Shown here: positions 7,519 to 14,861 of the stretch, piece by piece
Layout: every line of letters starts with the position of its first letter
Numbering within the stretch: the stretch's first letter is position 1
Assembly (NCBI GenBank): GCA_038230835.1
Contig: JBBRMM010000027.1
Location: 1-40,077, forward strand
Source: DASUHT01 sp038230835
GTDB taxonomy: Bacteria; Actinomycetota; Thermoleophilia; Gaiellales; JAICJC01
DNA length: 40,077 bases
Direction: 5' to 3'
Notes under the pieces: model-generated
What the model saw: only the letters and a program-made list of their open reading frames with translations
Told to the model about the DNA's origin: nothing
The model's database searches: none
Program-made: the position numbers and the translations under genes

Positions 7519-8124
7519 ATGGCCGAGCTGCGCTCCTTCATCTTCATCGACCAGCTGCAGCCGCAGACCATGTGCTACCTGGGCACCTGGATCCGCGGCC
7601 GGCTCCCGCGCACCAACATGGCCGCCCAGATCATCGAGATCGCCCCCGGGCTGGACATCGAGCCCCTGACCGACGTCGCACTCAAGTCGACCGATGTGCA
7701 GGCGGGAATCCTGATCGTCGAGCGGCAGTTCGGCTACCTGGAGATCCATTCTCGGTCGACGGCCGCGGTCCAGGCCGCCAGCGGCGCTGTGCTGGCTGCG
7801 CTGGGAGCGTCTCCCGGCGACGCCACCAAGCCGCAGATCCTGGCCTCCGAGCTGATCACGCGGATCGACCACCAGCATGCGTTTCTGATCAACCGCAACA
7901 AGATCGGGTCGATGGCACTGCCCGGCGAGTCGCTGTTCGTGCTCGAGATGCAGCCCGCGTCCTATGCGATCCTGGCCACCAACGAGGCCGAGAAGGCCGC
8001 GCGGATCAAGGTCGTCGACTACCGCATGATCGGTGCCACCGGCCGCGTCTACCTGACCGGCATGGAGGCCGACGTGCGCACCGCGGGCGACGCGGCCGTG
8101 GCGGCGCTGGGGGGTGCTGTGTGA
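7519..8124 (+). CDS. BMC-T tandem-domain microcompartment shell protein (first copy)
   Basis: A structural shell protein expected to form pseudohexameric trimers that tile the microcompartment facets and may gate metabolites. Its 201 residues hold two BMC folds: the first around IIEIAPGLDIEPLTDVALK to VLAALGASP, the second from LITRIDHQHAFLINRNKIGS to GMEADVRTAGDAAVAALG. It is clearly paralogous to the second BMC-T gene of this operon, sharing VERQFG.LE.H, INRN, LPGE and MIGA.GR.Y. The ATG lies two bases after the aldehyde dehydrogenase stop. Its last bases overlap the next GTG. Position and neighbours match the distal BMC-T of RMM loci. Confidence 0.9.
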   Translation: MAELRSFIFIDQLQPQTMCYLGTWIRGRLPRTNMAAQIIEIAPGLDIEPLTDVALKSTDVQAGILIVERQFGYLEIHSRSTAAVQAASGAVLAALGASPGDATKPQILASELITRIDHQHAFLINRNKIGSMALPGESLFVLEMQPASYAILATNEAEKAARIKVVDYRMIGATGRVYLTGMEADVRTAGDAAVAALGGAV

Positions 8125-8741
8125 GTACACCCGAGGATGCCCGGCTGCTGCGCAGCGTCACCCGCGAGGTGCTGGCGGAGCTGCTGCCCGGCCTGCTCGA
8201 GGAGGCGCTGGTCGCCGGCACCAACGGCAACGGGCACGCCCATCTCGCCGCCGAGCCCGCCCCGGATGACGCCGGCGAGCAGCCGGTGGTGCCGCAGGTG
8301 CCGGCGCCGCCGGTGGCCGCGGTGCATCGGCCGACCGGCTGGCGGGCGGCTGACCAGCCGGCCGCGGCGCCTGCGCCAGCGCAGGCGGCCGACACACCGG
8401 CTGCCGCGTCCGACGCGTCCGGCGTGGAGCACGTGGAGCTGCGCACCGACGCTGAACTCGATGCCTTCGTGCGCTCGCTCGTCCACCGGCTCGAGAACCC
8501 CCGTGACCGGATGGCGATCCGCTCCGGCCGGCTGCGCTTCAAGCTGCGCGCGCCGGCGACCGCCGGGGCCGCTGGCGCCACGATGCGGGTCGAGCGCGGT
8601 GCGGTCACCGAACGCACGGTGCGCGAGGCGGCCGCAGCGGGGGCGCGGCTGGTGCTCGCGCCGCGGGCGGTGCTGACGCCGATGGCGCGCGACCGCGCCC
8701 GCAGCCTGGGAGTCGAGATCGAAAAGGAGCGGCCATGCTGA
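8121..8741 (+). CDS. Conserved microcompartment-associated protein with N-terminal docking-like helix
   Basis: Function unknown; probably a lumen or shell-linked component. The 206 residues fall into three parts. An N-terminal amphipathic helix (DARLLRSVTREVLAELLPGL, about residues 5-24) resembles an encapsulation peptide. An Ala/Pro/Gly-rich linker covers about residues 35-100. A folded C-terminal half ends in VTERTVREAAAAGARLVLAP then AVLTPMARDRARSLGVEIE. That end, a small helix plus a 'TP-ARDRAR-LGI' tail, recurs in several microcompartment-associated proteins as I remember them. RMM loci carry an uncharacterised gene at this place between the BMC-T and BMC-P genes. GTG at 8121 overlaps the preceding TGA, and the end overlaps the BMC-P start by seven bases. 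No catalytic motif is recognised. Confidence 0.75.
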   Translation: MSTPEDARLLRSVTREVLAELLPGLLEEALVAGTNGNGHAHLAAEPAPDDAGEQPVVPQVPAPPVAAVHRPTGWRAADQPAAAPAPAQAADTPAAASDASGVEHVELRTDAELDAFVRSLVHRLENPRDRMAIRSGRLRFKLRAPATAGAAGATMRVERGAVTERTVREAAAAGARLVLAPRAVLTPMARDRARSLGVEIEKERPC

Positions 8742-9025
8742 AAGCGACCGTGACCGGCGCCGTGTGGGCGACCAAGCGGATCGAGAACATTCCCGGCGGG
8801 GCATTCCTCGAGGTCGATGTGGACGGCGCGGGCCGGTTGGTGGCCTTCGACGTGCTCGGCAGCGGCATCGGGGAGCGCGTGCTGGTGGCCACAGGCTCGG
8901 TCGCCGCCGGCTGGTTCGGCGACCAGCACCCGCCCATCGACGCCTTGATCATCGGCTCCATCGACGACCCTACCGCGGACGCCCCGGCCCGCACGACCCG
9001 CTCCCGCCGCCCGGCGGGTGCCTGA
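8735..9025 (+). CDS. BMC-P (EutN/CcmL family) vertex protein
   Basis: Forms the pentamers that cap the vertices of the polyhedral shell. The 96-residue size and sequence fit the EutN/CcmL family: LKATVTGAVWATKRIENIPG at the N-terminus, then LVAFDVLGSGIGERVLVATG and the PPIDALIIGSID ending typical of the pentamer-forming beta barrel. Its ATG lies within the end of the preceding gene, and 13 bases with a strong AGGAGG separate it from the BMC-H gene. It is the only BMC-P in the window, which is enough for a closed shell. Confidence 0.95.
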   Translation: MLKATVTGAVWATKRIENIPGGAFLEVDVDGAGRLVAFDVLGSGIGERVLVATGSVAAGWFGDQHPPIDALIIGSIDDPTADAPARTTRSRRPAGA

Positions 9026-9038
9026 ACGAGGAGGAACC

Positions 9039-9320
9039 ATGTCAAACCACGCCATCGGCATGATCGAGACCAAGGGATTCGTGGCCGCTCTGGCGGCCGC
9101 CGACGCGATGGTCAAGGCTGCCAACGTCACCATCGTGGCCCGGGAGGAGGTCGGCGACGGACTCGTTGCCGTCGTCATCCAGGGCGACGTGGGCGCCGTC
9201 AAAGCGGCCACCGAGTCCGGTGCCGAAACTGCCTCCACGGTCGGCGAGCTCGTGTCGGTGCACGTGATTCCGCGCCCGCACGCCGAGCTCGACAAGCACT
9301 TCGTCCATCAGCAGGCGTAG
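9039..9320 (+). CDS. BMC-H hexameric shell protein
   Basis: The main single-domain facet protein, forming hexamers. At 93 residues it shows the canonical BMC fold: IGMIETKGFVAALAAADAMV, then KAANVTIVAREEVGDGLVAV, GDVGAVKAATESG and VGELVSVHVIPRPHAEL. The loop equivalent to the hexamer pore reads EVGDG (about residues 37-41), with an acidic residue where many metabolosome BMC-H proteins have KIGSG. This suggests a differently charged pore (inference). ATG at 9039 follows GAGGAGGAA, the strongest ribosome binding site in the operon. That fits the high copy number a facet protein needs. Confidence 0.96.
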   Translation: MSNHAIGMIETKGFVAALAAADAMVKAANVTIVAREEVGDGLVAVVIQGDVGAVKAATESGAETASTVGELVSVHVIPRPHAELDKHFVHQQA

Positions 9321-9327
9321 AAGCGCC

Positions 9328-9978
9328 GTGGCCTCCGCGGCCGACACGCCGGTGCAGCTTCGGGTGTACCTGCCGATTCCGAGCCTGGGACGGCAGTTCG
9401 CGGCCTACCTGGGCACGCCCACCCGTGCCCGCGGGTACCCGCCGATCGCGGGCGACAACGCGCTCATCGTGGAGGTCTCGCCGGCGCTCGCGATCGAGCG
9501 GGTGACCGATCTCGCGCTGCGCTCGGTGCCCGAGATCGAGCCGGGCATCCTCTACGTCGAGCGGCAGTTCGGCGTCCTCGAGGTGCACCACGCCGACCAG
9601 GCGCTGGTCGACCGAGCGGGGGCCGCCATCCTGGCCGGGATCGGCGCGACTCCGATGGACGCGCTGCGGCCGCGTATCCTCTACGCCGACGTGATCGCCG
9701 ACATCACCGACCAGCACGCCGTCATCATCAATCGAAACCGCGAGGCATCGATGGTGCTGCCGGGCGAGACGCTGCTCGTCTACGAGGTGACCCCGGCCCT
9801 GTTCGCGGCGGTCGCCGCCAACGCCGCCGAGCGGGTGGCTCCAGAAGCGACCCTGGTCACGGTGTCGATGATCGGCGCGGCCGGTCGCATCTACATCAGC
9901 GGGGCGACCGAGAGCGTGGAGCGCGCACGGGACGAGATCACCCGCGTGCTCTCCGCAGTGGAGGGCCGTGAGCACTGA
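9328..9978 (+). CDS. BMC-T tandem-domain shell protein (second copy)
   Basis: A second pseudohexamer-forming trimeric shell protein of 216 residues with two BMC domains. The first spans about NALIVEVSPALAIERVTDLA to AAILAGIGATP and the second DITDQHAVIINRNREAS to ESVERARDEITRVLSA. It shares the VERQFG.LEVH, INRN, LPGE and MIGAAGR.Y blocks with the first BMC-T but has a longer N-terminus and different residues around the expected pore, so the two probably have distinct permeability roles. It starts with GTG seven bases after the BMC-H stop. Its end overlaps the kinase gene by eleven bases. Two BMC-T, one BMC-H and one BMC-P is the usual RMM shell inventory. Confidence 0.9.
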   Translation: MASAADTPVQLRVYLPIPSLGRQFAAYLGTPTRARGYPPIAGDNALIVEVSPALAIERVTDLALRSVPEIEPGILYVERQFGVLEVHHADQALVDRAGAAILAGIGATPMDALRPRILYADVIADITDQHAVIINRNREASMVLPGETLLVYEVTPALFAAVAANAAERVAPEATLVTVSMIGAAGRIYISGATESVERARDEITRVLSAVEGREH

Positions 9979-10957
9979 TCCCGGGGCGATCGACCGGCTG
10001 GCCCGCGCGGCGCTCACCTCCTACGACCTCGACTCCGGATCGACGGTCGACCTGATCAACGTCTCGGAGAACTGGACATTCCGCGTGCAGGAGCCCGCGG
10101 GCGGCCGTGCGTTTGCTCTACGCGTGCACCGTCCGGGGTACCACACGGCTGCGGAGATCGGCTCCGAGTTGGACTGGATCGACGCGCTGCGCGAGGACGG
10201 CATCGTGGACGCCGCCCACGCGGTGCCGGGGGTGGACGGCGCGCGCGTGTGCCAGGTGCAGACCCCGGCGCTCGGCGAGCGCAACGTGGTGCTGTTCGAG
10301 TGGCTGAGCGGGGACATGCCCGATCCCGACGCGCACGACCTGCTGCCCGGTTTCCGTACGCTGGGAGCGGTGTCGGCCCGCATGCACGGACACTCCCGCG
10401 GCTGGCCGCGTCCGGCCGGGTTCGTGCGCTTCTCGTGGGACTACGAGACCACCATCGGTGAGCGCGGGCACTGGGGCCGGTGGCAGGACGGGCTGGGCAT
10501 GGGCGCCGACGAGCGGGCGCTGCTGGGGCGGCTGGACGCGACCCTGCGCCGCCGGCTCGAGATCTTCGGCCGCAGTCCGCACCGATTCGGTCTGGTACAC
10601 GCCGACATCCGGCTGGCAAACCTGCTCGTGGACGGCGAGAGCGTGCGCGTGATCGACTTCGACGACTGCGGCTTCTCGTGGTTCATGTACGACTTCGCGA
10701 CCACCGTGTCGTTCATCGAGGACCACCCGGACGTACCGGAGCTGAAGCAGGCCTGGGTGGACGGCTACCGCTCCGTCGCCCCGCTCGACGCCGCCGACGA
10801 GGCCGAGCTTGATACGTTCGTCATGCTGCGCCGGCTGCTGCTGGTGGCCTGGATCGGCTCCCACCACGAGTTCGCGACCGAGGCCGCCGAGCTCGGCGCG
10901 GGTTTCACGGCGGGGTCGTGCACTCTCGCCGAGCGCTACCTGTCCCAGTACGACTGA
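9968..10957 (+). CDS. APH-fold amino-alcohol kinase (1-amino-2-propanol / ethanolamine kinase-like)
   Basis: Predicted to phosphorylate the hydroxyl of (S)-1-amino-2-propanol, or a similar amino alcohol, with ATP. This makes the substrate of the PLP phospho-lyase. The 329-residue protein has the aminoglycoside/choline kinase fold. The catalytic loop is VHADIRLANL (His211, Asp213, Asn218) and the metal-binding VIDFDDCG has Asp230 and Asp232. The N-lobe ends in VVLFEWLSG. RMM loci carry a kinase of this family next to the BMC-T gene, and antibiotic resistance is an unlikely role here. The GTG start overlaps the BMC-T end. A 24-base gap with AGAGGAGGAG leads to the SDR gene. Confidence 0.85.
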   Translation: MSTDPGAIDRLARAALTSYDLDSGSTVDLINVSENWTFRVQEPAGGRAFALRVHRPGYHTAAEIGSELDWIDALREDGIVDAAHAVPGVDGARVCQVQTPALGERNVVLFEWLSGDMPDPDAHDLLPGFRTLGAVSARMHGHSRGWPRPAGFVRFSWDYETTIGERGHWGRWQDGLGMGADERALLGRLDATLRRRLEIFGRSPHRFGLVHADIRLANLLVDGESVRVIDFDDCGFSWFMYDFATTVSFIEDHPDVPELKQAWVDGYRSVAPLDAADEAELDTFVMLRRLLLVAWIGSHHEFATEAAELGAGFTAGSCTLAERYLSQYD

Positions 10958-10981
10958 AGACCGACCGCAGAGGAGGAGCAT

Positions 10982-11761
10982 ATGTTCACCCCGATCGCCG
11001 GACGCACGGTGCTCGTCACCGGTGGCACCAGGGGCATCGGCAGGGGCATCGCCGGCGTGTTCGCGGCAGCGGGGGCGAACGTGGTGGTGACGGGGCGCAA
11101 CGCCGCCGACGGCGCCGCCGCCACCGCCGAGCTCTCGCGCCTCGGCGGTGCCGTCTCCTATGCCGAGGGGGACGTGGCGGTGCTGGCCGACTGCGAGCGG
11201 GTGGCCGCCGAGGCGGTCGCGCGGCACGGCGGGATCGACGTGGTGTGCGCAAACGCAGGGATCTTCCCCGATCGCAAGCTGGCGGACATGACCGAGGCCG
11301 ACATCGACGCCATCTTCGCCACCAACGTCAAGGGCTGCATGCTGACGGTGAAGGCCTGCCTGCCCCATCTCGAGCGTTCGGGCCACGGCCGGGTGATCCT
11401 GACCAGCTCGATCACCGGGCCGATCACCGGCTTCCCGGGCTGGTCGCACTACGGCGCGACCAAGGCCGCACAGCTGGGATTCCTGCGTACCGCCTGCATC
11501 GAACTGGCGCCGAAGGGCATCACGGTGAACGCGGTGCTCCCGGGCAACGTCGTCTCGGAGGGGCTGGATGAGCTCGGCCCCGAGTACCGGGCCGCGATGG
11601 AGGCGTCGATCCCGCTCGGACGGCTCGGCCGGGTGGAGGAGATCGGAGCGGCGGCGCTGTTCCTCGCCACGGACGAGGCGGCGTACATCACCGGCCAGAC
11701 GATCGTGGTGGACGGCGGGCAGGTCGCCCCGGAGTCGCTGGCCGCGCTGCAGGCGGTGTAG
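10982..11761 (+). CDS. Short-chain dehydrogenase/reductase, probable amino-alcohol dehydrogenase
   Basis: Classical SDR of 259 residues, expected to interconvert aminoacetone and 1-amino-2-propanol with NAD(P)(H) at the entry of the pathway. The cofactor loop TGGTRGIG (residues 13-20), the NAG motif in VCANAGIF, the catalytic serine in LTSSITG and Tyr157-x3-Lys161 (YGATK) are all present, as is the C-terminal YITGQTIVVDGGQ. The ATG follows a very strong ribosome binding site (GAGGAGGAGCAT). Its TAG overlaps the GTG of the GntR gene by one base. SDR specificity cannot be read from sequence; the assignment rests on the RMM context. Confidence 0.82.
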   Translation: MFTPIAGRTVLVTGGTRGIGRGIAGVFAAAGANVVVTGRNAADGAAATAELSRLGGAVSYAEGDVAVLADCERVAAEAVARHGGIDVVCANAGIFPDRKLADMTEADIDAIFATNVKGCMLTVKACLPHLERSGHGRVILTSSITGPITGFPGWSHYGATKAAQLGFLRTACIELAPKGITVNAVLPGNVVSEGLDELGPEYRAAMEASIPLGRLGRVEEIGAAALFLATDEAAYITGQTIVVDGGQVAPESLAALQAV

Positions 11762-12564
11762 TGGCCGACGACCCCGTGCCCGGGCTTCCGGCCGGCCTGG
11801 CTCCGCTCGGGCCGGCCGCCGAGGCGCTGCGCGACCGGCTGGCGGCCGCCATCGCCGGCGGCGAACTGGCTCCGGGAGAGCGGCTGGGTGCCGAGCGCGA
11901 GCTCGCGGTCAGGCACGGCGTCAGCCGGTCGACCCTGCGCGCCGCTCTCGATGCGTTGGAGACCGCCGGCGCGGTACACCGCCTGCGCGGGCGTGCCGGG
12001 GGCATCTTCGTGTCCGAGCGCCGGGTCGAGCGCGATCTGTCCAGTCTGACCGGACTGCCTGCGTACCTGCGCAGGCAGGGGTTCCAGGCCGGCGCCCGGG
12101 TGCTGTCCAGCGCGACGCTGGGGGCCGACAGTGACACCGCCGCTGCGCTCGGGCTGCCCGAGGGCGCGCTGGTGCTCGAGGTCGTTCGCGTCCGGCTGGC
12201 CGACGAGCAGCCGATCTCGCTCGAGCGGGCGCGCTTTCCGGCGGATCGCTTCCCCGGGCTGCTCGACCGCTCGCTGGCGGGATCCCTGTACGAACTGCTC
12301 GAAACGGAGTACGCGCTGCGTGCCGGGGAGGCGGAGGAGCGGGTCGAAGTGGTGAGCGCGACCGCTGCCGAGGCGCAGGTGCTCGAGGTGCGCCGGGGCG
12401 CGCCGCTGGTCGCGATCGCCCGCACGGCCTGGTCGACCGACGGCCGGCCGTTCGAGTCCAGCCACGACCTGTTCCGCGCCGACCGGGTTCGGATCGTCGT
12501 GCGTGTGCGCTCGCGCTCACCCTCCGCGCTCGGCAGCGCGGTCGAGGTCGTCGGGCTGGCCTGA
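11761..12564 (+). CDS. GntR-family regulator (HutC/UTRA type) of the microcompartment operon
   Basis: Ligand-responsive transcription factor of 267 residues. The N-terminal winged helix is ALRDRLAAAIAGGELAPGER then ERELAVRHGVSRSTLRAALD and a GGIFVSERR wing end. A C-terminal UTRA ligand domain runs from about LPAYLRRQGF to the end, including PISLERARFPADRFPGL. It is the last gene of the operon and starts with GTG on the SDR stop codon. It most likely represses the operon until an amino alcohol or its derivative binds, using the GCATACCA/TGGTATGA repeat upstream of the first gene (inference). Confidence 0.88.
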   Translation: MADDPVPGLPAGLAPLGPAAEALRDRLAAAIAGGELAPGERLGAERELAVRHGVSRSTLRAALDALETAGAVHRLRGRAGGIFVSERRVERDLSSLTGLPAYLRRQGFQAGARVLSSATLGADSDTAAALGLPEGALVLEVVRVRLADEQPISLERARFPADRFPGLLDRSLAGSLYELLETEYALRAGEAEERVEVVSATAAEAQVLEVRRGAPLVAIARTAWSTDGRPFESSHDLFRADRVRIVVRVRSRSPSALGSAVEVVGLA

Positions 12565-12595
12565 GCGGTCGCTGTCACAACTCAGTGCCGATTCT

Positions 12596-13165
12596 GTGCC
12601 CAGGTCCGTACGGGGTCTGACCCCGGGGTGGGGTGGGGGTGGTGGAGCGCTCGTTGCGTTGGCCGCCAGTCTCGTGCGGCCGGAACCCGCGCTCGTCGTC
12701 GTGGCGGTTGCGGCCGCGTGCACCGGGCTGCGCACCGCAGCCGAGTGGCTGCGGACCACCAAGCTGCGGGAGCAAGCGGACAACTGGATCGCGACCGGTA
12801 GCGGCCGGGCGCCGTCCGACGACGTCCTGCGGGTGCGGATGGACGAGTTGGTCAATCCGGGGGCCAGGATCGAACTCGGGTCGCGCTTCATCGCCGTCGG
12901 CCAGGAGGCTTTGCGCGGCTCGTCCTGGCCGCGGTCCCCGGTGCACCTGAATCGCCGTAGCGTGGCCGACCAGCTGGATAATCTTTCCGCGCTGGCCGAT
13001 GCGCTCCGGGACGTGGAGACCCCCGTCTCGCCCCGCGGGGTAGCGCTTGCCAGGCGGCTGCTGACACACACCGGCGGACCGCTCTACCGGGCCGATCGTT
13101 CGGTCGAGCTCGGTACGACCCTCGGACAGGTGCTCTCCGCCATCCGGCGGCCGGCGGCCGGCTGA
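12596..13165 (+). CDS. Hypothetical protein with N-terminal membrane segments
   Basis: I do not recognise this family. The frame has high third-position GC. It encodes a hydrophobic start (ALVALAASLV and ALVVVAVAAACTGL, one or two membrane segments), then a soluble part of about 135 residues rich in Arg and Leu (GRAPSDDVLRVRMDELVN, LDNLSALADALRDVE). The start is unsure. GTG at 12596 is in frame but would make the 12611-12625 palindrome coding, whereas TTG 12659 or GTG 12674 would leave it outside. It lies 31 bases after the GntR gene and may or may not belong to that operon. Confidence 0.5.
   Translation: MPRSVRGLTPGWGGGGGALVALAASLVRPEPALVVVAVAAACTGLRTAAEWLRTTKLREQADNWIATGSGRAPSDDVLRVRMDELVNPGARIELGSRFIAVGQEALRGSSWPRSPVHLNRRSVADQLDNLSALADALRDVETPVSPRGVALARRLLTHTGGPLYRADRSVELGTTLGQVLSAIRRPAAG
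12611..12625. repeat. Perfect 15-bp palindrome CGGGGTC-T-GACCCCG
   Basis: Arms of seven bases around a single T, between the microcompartment regulator and the next gene. GGGGTC(T/A)GACCCC palindromes recur as dispersed elements in many bacterial genomes, so this may be such an element or a transcription-stop hairpin lacking a T-run. Only one copy is present in the window. Confidence 0.5.
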
Positions 13166-13169
13166 CCGC

Positions 13170-13280
13170 CTACCTGGGGGTTCGCCGCCAGGCCGCCTGT
13201 GACCGCGCGGCGCAACAACTGCCGCCGACGAGACACAGCAGCCGGTCGATCGCATGCACGGTCCGTCGCAACCTCGCCAT
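13170..13280 (-). CDS. Possible leaderless micro-ORF (36 residues)
   Basis: ATG at 13280 is preceded by TATCCT with six bases between (13287-13292), the same spacing as other leaderless starts in this window. The product starts MARLRRTVHAIDRLLC and is very basic, with a hydrophobic middle and three Cys residues (LLCLVGGSCC). There is no recognised family and no ribosome binding site. It runs convergently with the hypothetical gene and lies in a 190-base gap that otherwise shows nothing. Confidence 0.25.
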   Translation of the reverse strand: MARLRRTVHAIDRLLCLVGGSCCAARSQAAWRRTPR

Positions 13281-13355
13281 GTCGGCAGGATAGCGCGGCG
13301 GGTTCGACATCACCGTAACGGCGCCGCGCGCCGTGCAATACTCGACCGAGCGCCG

Positions 13356-14312
13356 ATGGCCGACCACGTACTCGCCCGGGATGCACCCACCCACCGTCGC
13401 TGGGACGTCGGTCTCGAGCCCGTTCTGTCGGTCGCTCCGGGGGACGTGATCGCGGTCGAGACCGACGACTTCGCGGGCGGCCAGATCACCCGCGATTCGA
13501 CGGCGGACGACCTGCTCGGGCTCGACTTCGACCGCATCTACCCGCTGGCCGGACCGATCCATGTCGCCGGCGCGCAACCGGGTGACGTGCTGGCCGTGGA
13601 GTTCCTCGAATTCGAGCTGCCCGAGTGGGGCTGGGCCTGCCTGATCCCGGGCTTCGGCCTGCTGCCGCCCGGCGAGTTCGAGCGTGCCAGGCTGCACATC
13701 TTCGATCTCACCGGTGGGCGCACCACCGGATTCGCGCCGGGCGTTCGGATCCCGATCGAGCCGTTCTGCGGCACCACCGGGGTGCCCGGGGCGGGGATGC
13801 GCGGTGTGGCGATCCCCCCGCCGCACGCCGGTGGCGGCAACATCGACTGCCGGCACCTGACGGCGGGCACGACCCTGTTTCTGCCGGTGGGGGCACCCGG
13901 AGGGTTGCTCTCGATGGGTGACGCGCACGCCGCGCAGGGCGACGGTGAGGTCGCGATCTCGGGGCTGGAGTGCGCCATGCGCACCACGATTCGGGTGTCG
14001 ATCGCGCGCGGGATGCGCCTGCGCGCCCCCGCGCTTCGGCGGCCGCGCGGCTCGCTGACGCCCCGCGTGGACTCCGGCGGCTGGTTCGCCACCACCGGTG
14101 TGGAGCCCGACCTGATGGAGGCGGCGCGGTCGGCCGTGCGGGCGATGATCGACCACCTGGTTTCCGAGCGCGGGCTGGACCGCGAGGACGCATATGTGCT
14201 CTGCTCCCTTGCGGGCGACCTGAAGATCACCGAAGTTGTGGACGCTCCCAACTGGATGGTGGGCTGCTTCATGCCCGACGCGGTGTTCACGAACGAGGAG
14301 GACGGCGGATGA
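13356..14312 (+). CDS. Acetamidase/formamidase family hydrolase
   Basis: Hydrolyses short-chain amides to ammonia and carboxylate in the cytoplasm. The 318 residues follow the FmdA/AmdA fold: GDVIAVETDDFAGGQITRDS near the N-terminus, ILVHVAGAQPGDVLAVEF-like (PIHVAGAQPGDVLAVEFLEF), then FCGTTGVPGAGMRGVAIPPP, GGGNIDCRHLTAGTTLFLPV, LLSMGDAHAAQGDGEVAISG, and the C-terminal LCSLAGDLKITEVVDAPNW. These are the conserved blocks of the family, including the Asp/His-rich metal-site region. ATG at 13356 is taken because the family begins close to it. The stop overlaps the ATG of the next gene, so the pair is co-translated. It adds a nitrogen-releasing step next to the amine pathway. Confidence 0.88.
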   Translation: MADHVLARDAPTHRRWDVGLEPVLSVAPGDVIAVETDDFAGGQITRDSTADDLLGLDFDRIYPLAGPIHVAGAQPGDVLAVEFLEFELPEWGWACLIPGFGLLPPGEFERARLHIFDLTGGRTTGFAPGVRIPIEPFCGTTGVPGAGMRGVAIPPPHAGGGNIDCRHLTAGTTLFLPVGAPGGLLSMGDAHAAQGDGEVAISGLECAMRTTIRVSIARGMRLRAPALRRPRGSLTPRVDSGGWFATTGVEPDLMEAARSAVRAMIDHLVSERGLDREDAYVLCSLAGDLKITEVVDAPNWMVGCFMPDAVFTNEEDGG

Positions 14313-14749
14313 CCACGGAAGAAACTGAACTTCGGGATGCGCTCCGCCGGCTGGCCGGCTGTGACGGCGGCCGCCGGTTGCTGCAGCTTGCGCTGCGCGG
14401 CCTCGAGTCCGGCACCCGCGAGCTGGTGTCGGGCTGCTGGACGCGCAAGGGCGATGCCGGCTGCCTGTTCCAGCACTCCTACTGGCAGGGGGTGGAGGAG
14501 GGCGTGTTCGATGACGACGGCCGCGTTCGGGCCTGGGTCAGCGGCGTCGCCGGCCCCCAGGCGTACCACCTGGTGATCGACGTGATCGCGGCGTTCGACC
14601 GCCTGGCCAAGACCCAGTTCGTGCTCCAGCGGCGGCGCTTCGGGCCGCCCGTACTCGACCGCGAGCGGTGGCGGGCGGCGGTCACGGCGCAACTGGTGGA
14701 GGCGCTGGGCGCCGGCGAGCCGGCGTTGCAGCCGGTCTTGACCCGTTGA
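14309..14749 (+). CDS. Hypothetical protein coupled to the acetamidase
   Basis: A 146-residue soluble protein that I cannot assign. The N-terminus is helical (ELRDALRRLAGCDGGRRLLQ), followed by SGCWTRKGDAGCLFQHSYWQ, which contains Trp/Cys/His residues that could bind a ligand or metal. An aromatic-rich middle (YHLVIDVIAAFDRLAKTQF) and a C-terminal helix (AAVTAQLVEALGAGE) complete it. The ATG overlaps the acetamidase TGA, implying a functional pair. Only the start overlap and codon bias support it as a gene; both are strong. Confidence 0.65.
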   Translation: MTTEETELRDALRRLAGCDGGRRLLQLALRGLESGTRELVSGCWTRKGDAGCLFQHSYWQGVEEGVFDDDGRVRAWVSGVAGPQAYHLVIDVIAAFDRLAKTQFVLQRRRFGPPVLDRERWRAAVTAQLVEALGAGEPALQPVLTR

Positions 14750-14765
14750 AATTGGGCTGGGACAC

Positions 14766-14818
14766 TTGCCTTGTGGCGCCGCAAATGGTACAAACGGCCT
14801 CTCAGCTGTCTGACAACT
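14766..14818 (+). promoter_or_regulatory. Permease promoter with GntR-type operator
   Basis: TTGCCT (14766-14771), 17 bases, then TACAAA (14789-14794) give a transcript start near 14801. Immediately downstream, AGCTGTCTGACAACT (14804-14818) is a near-perfect palindrome (arms AGCTGT/ACAACT) of the nGTnnnACn form bound by GntR-family repressors. It matches AGTTGTAGGACAACT at 17151-17165 in 12 of 15 positions, with all the arm bases but one identical. A repressor bound there would block transcription from this promoter. Confidence 0.6.
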
Positions 14819-14861
14819 TCCGGTTGGGCGGAGCCGGACACCCCAGAAGGAGGTGGGTCGA

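Noticed and set aside
9968..10957. Aminoglycoside resistance gene
   Set aside because: The fold is APH-like, but position inside a microcompartment operon and the family's known role in RMM loci point to amino-alcohol phosphorylation.
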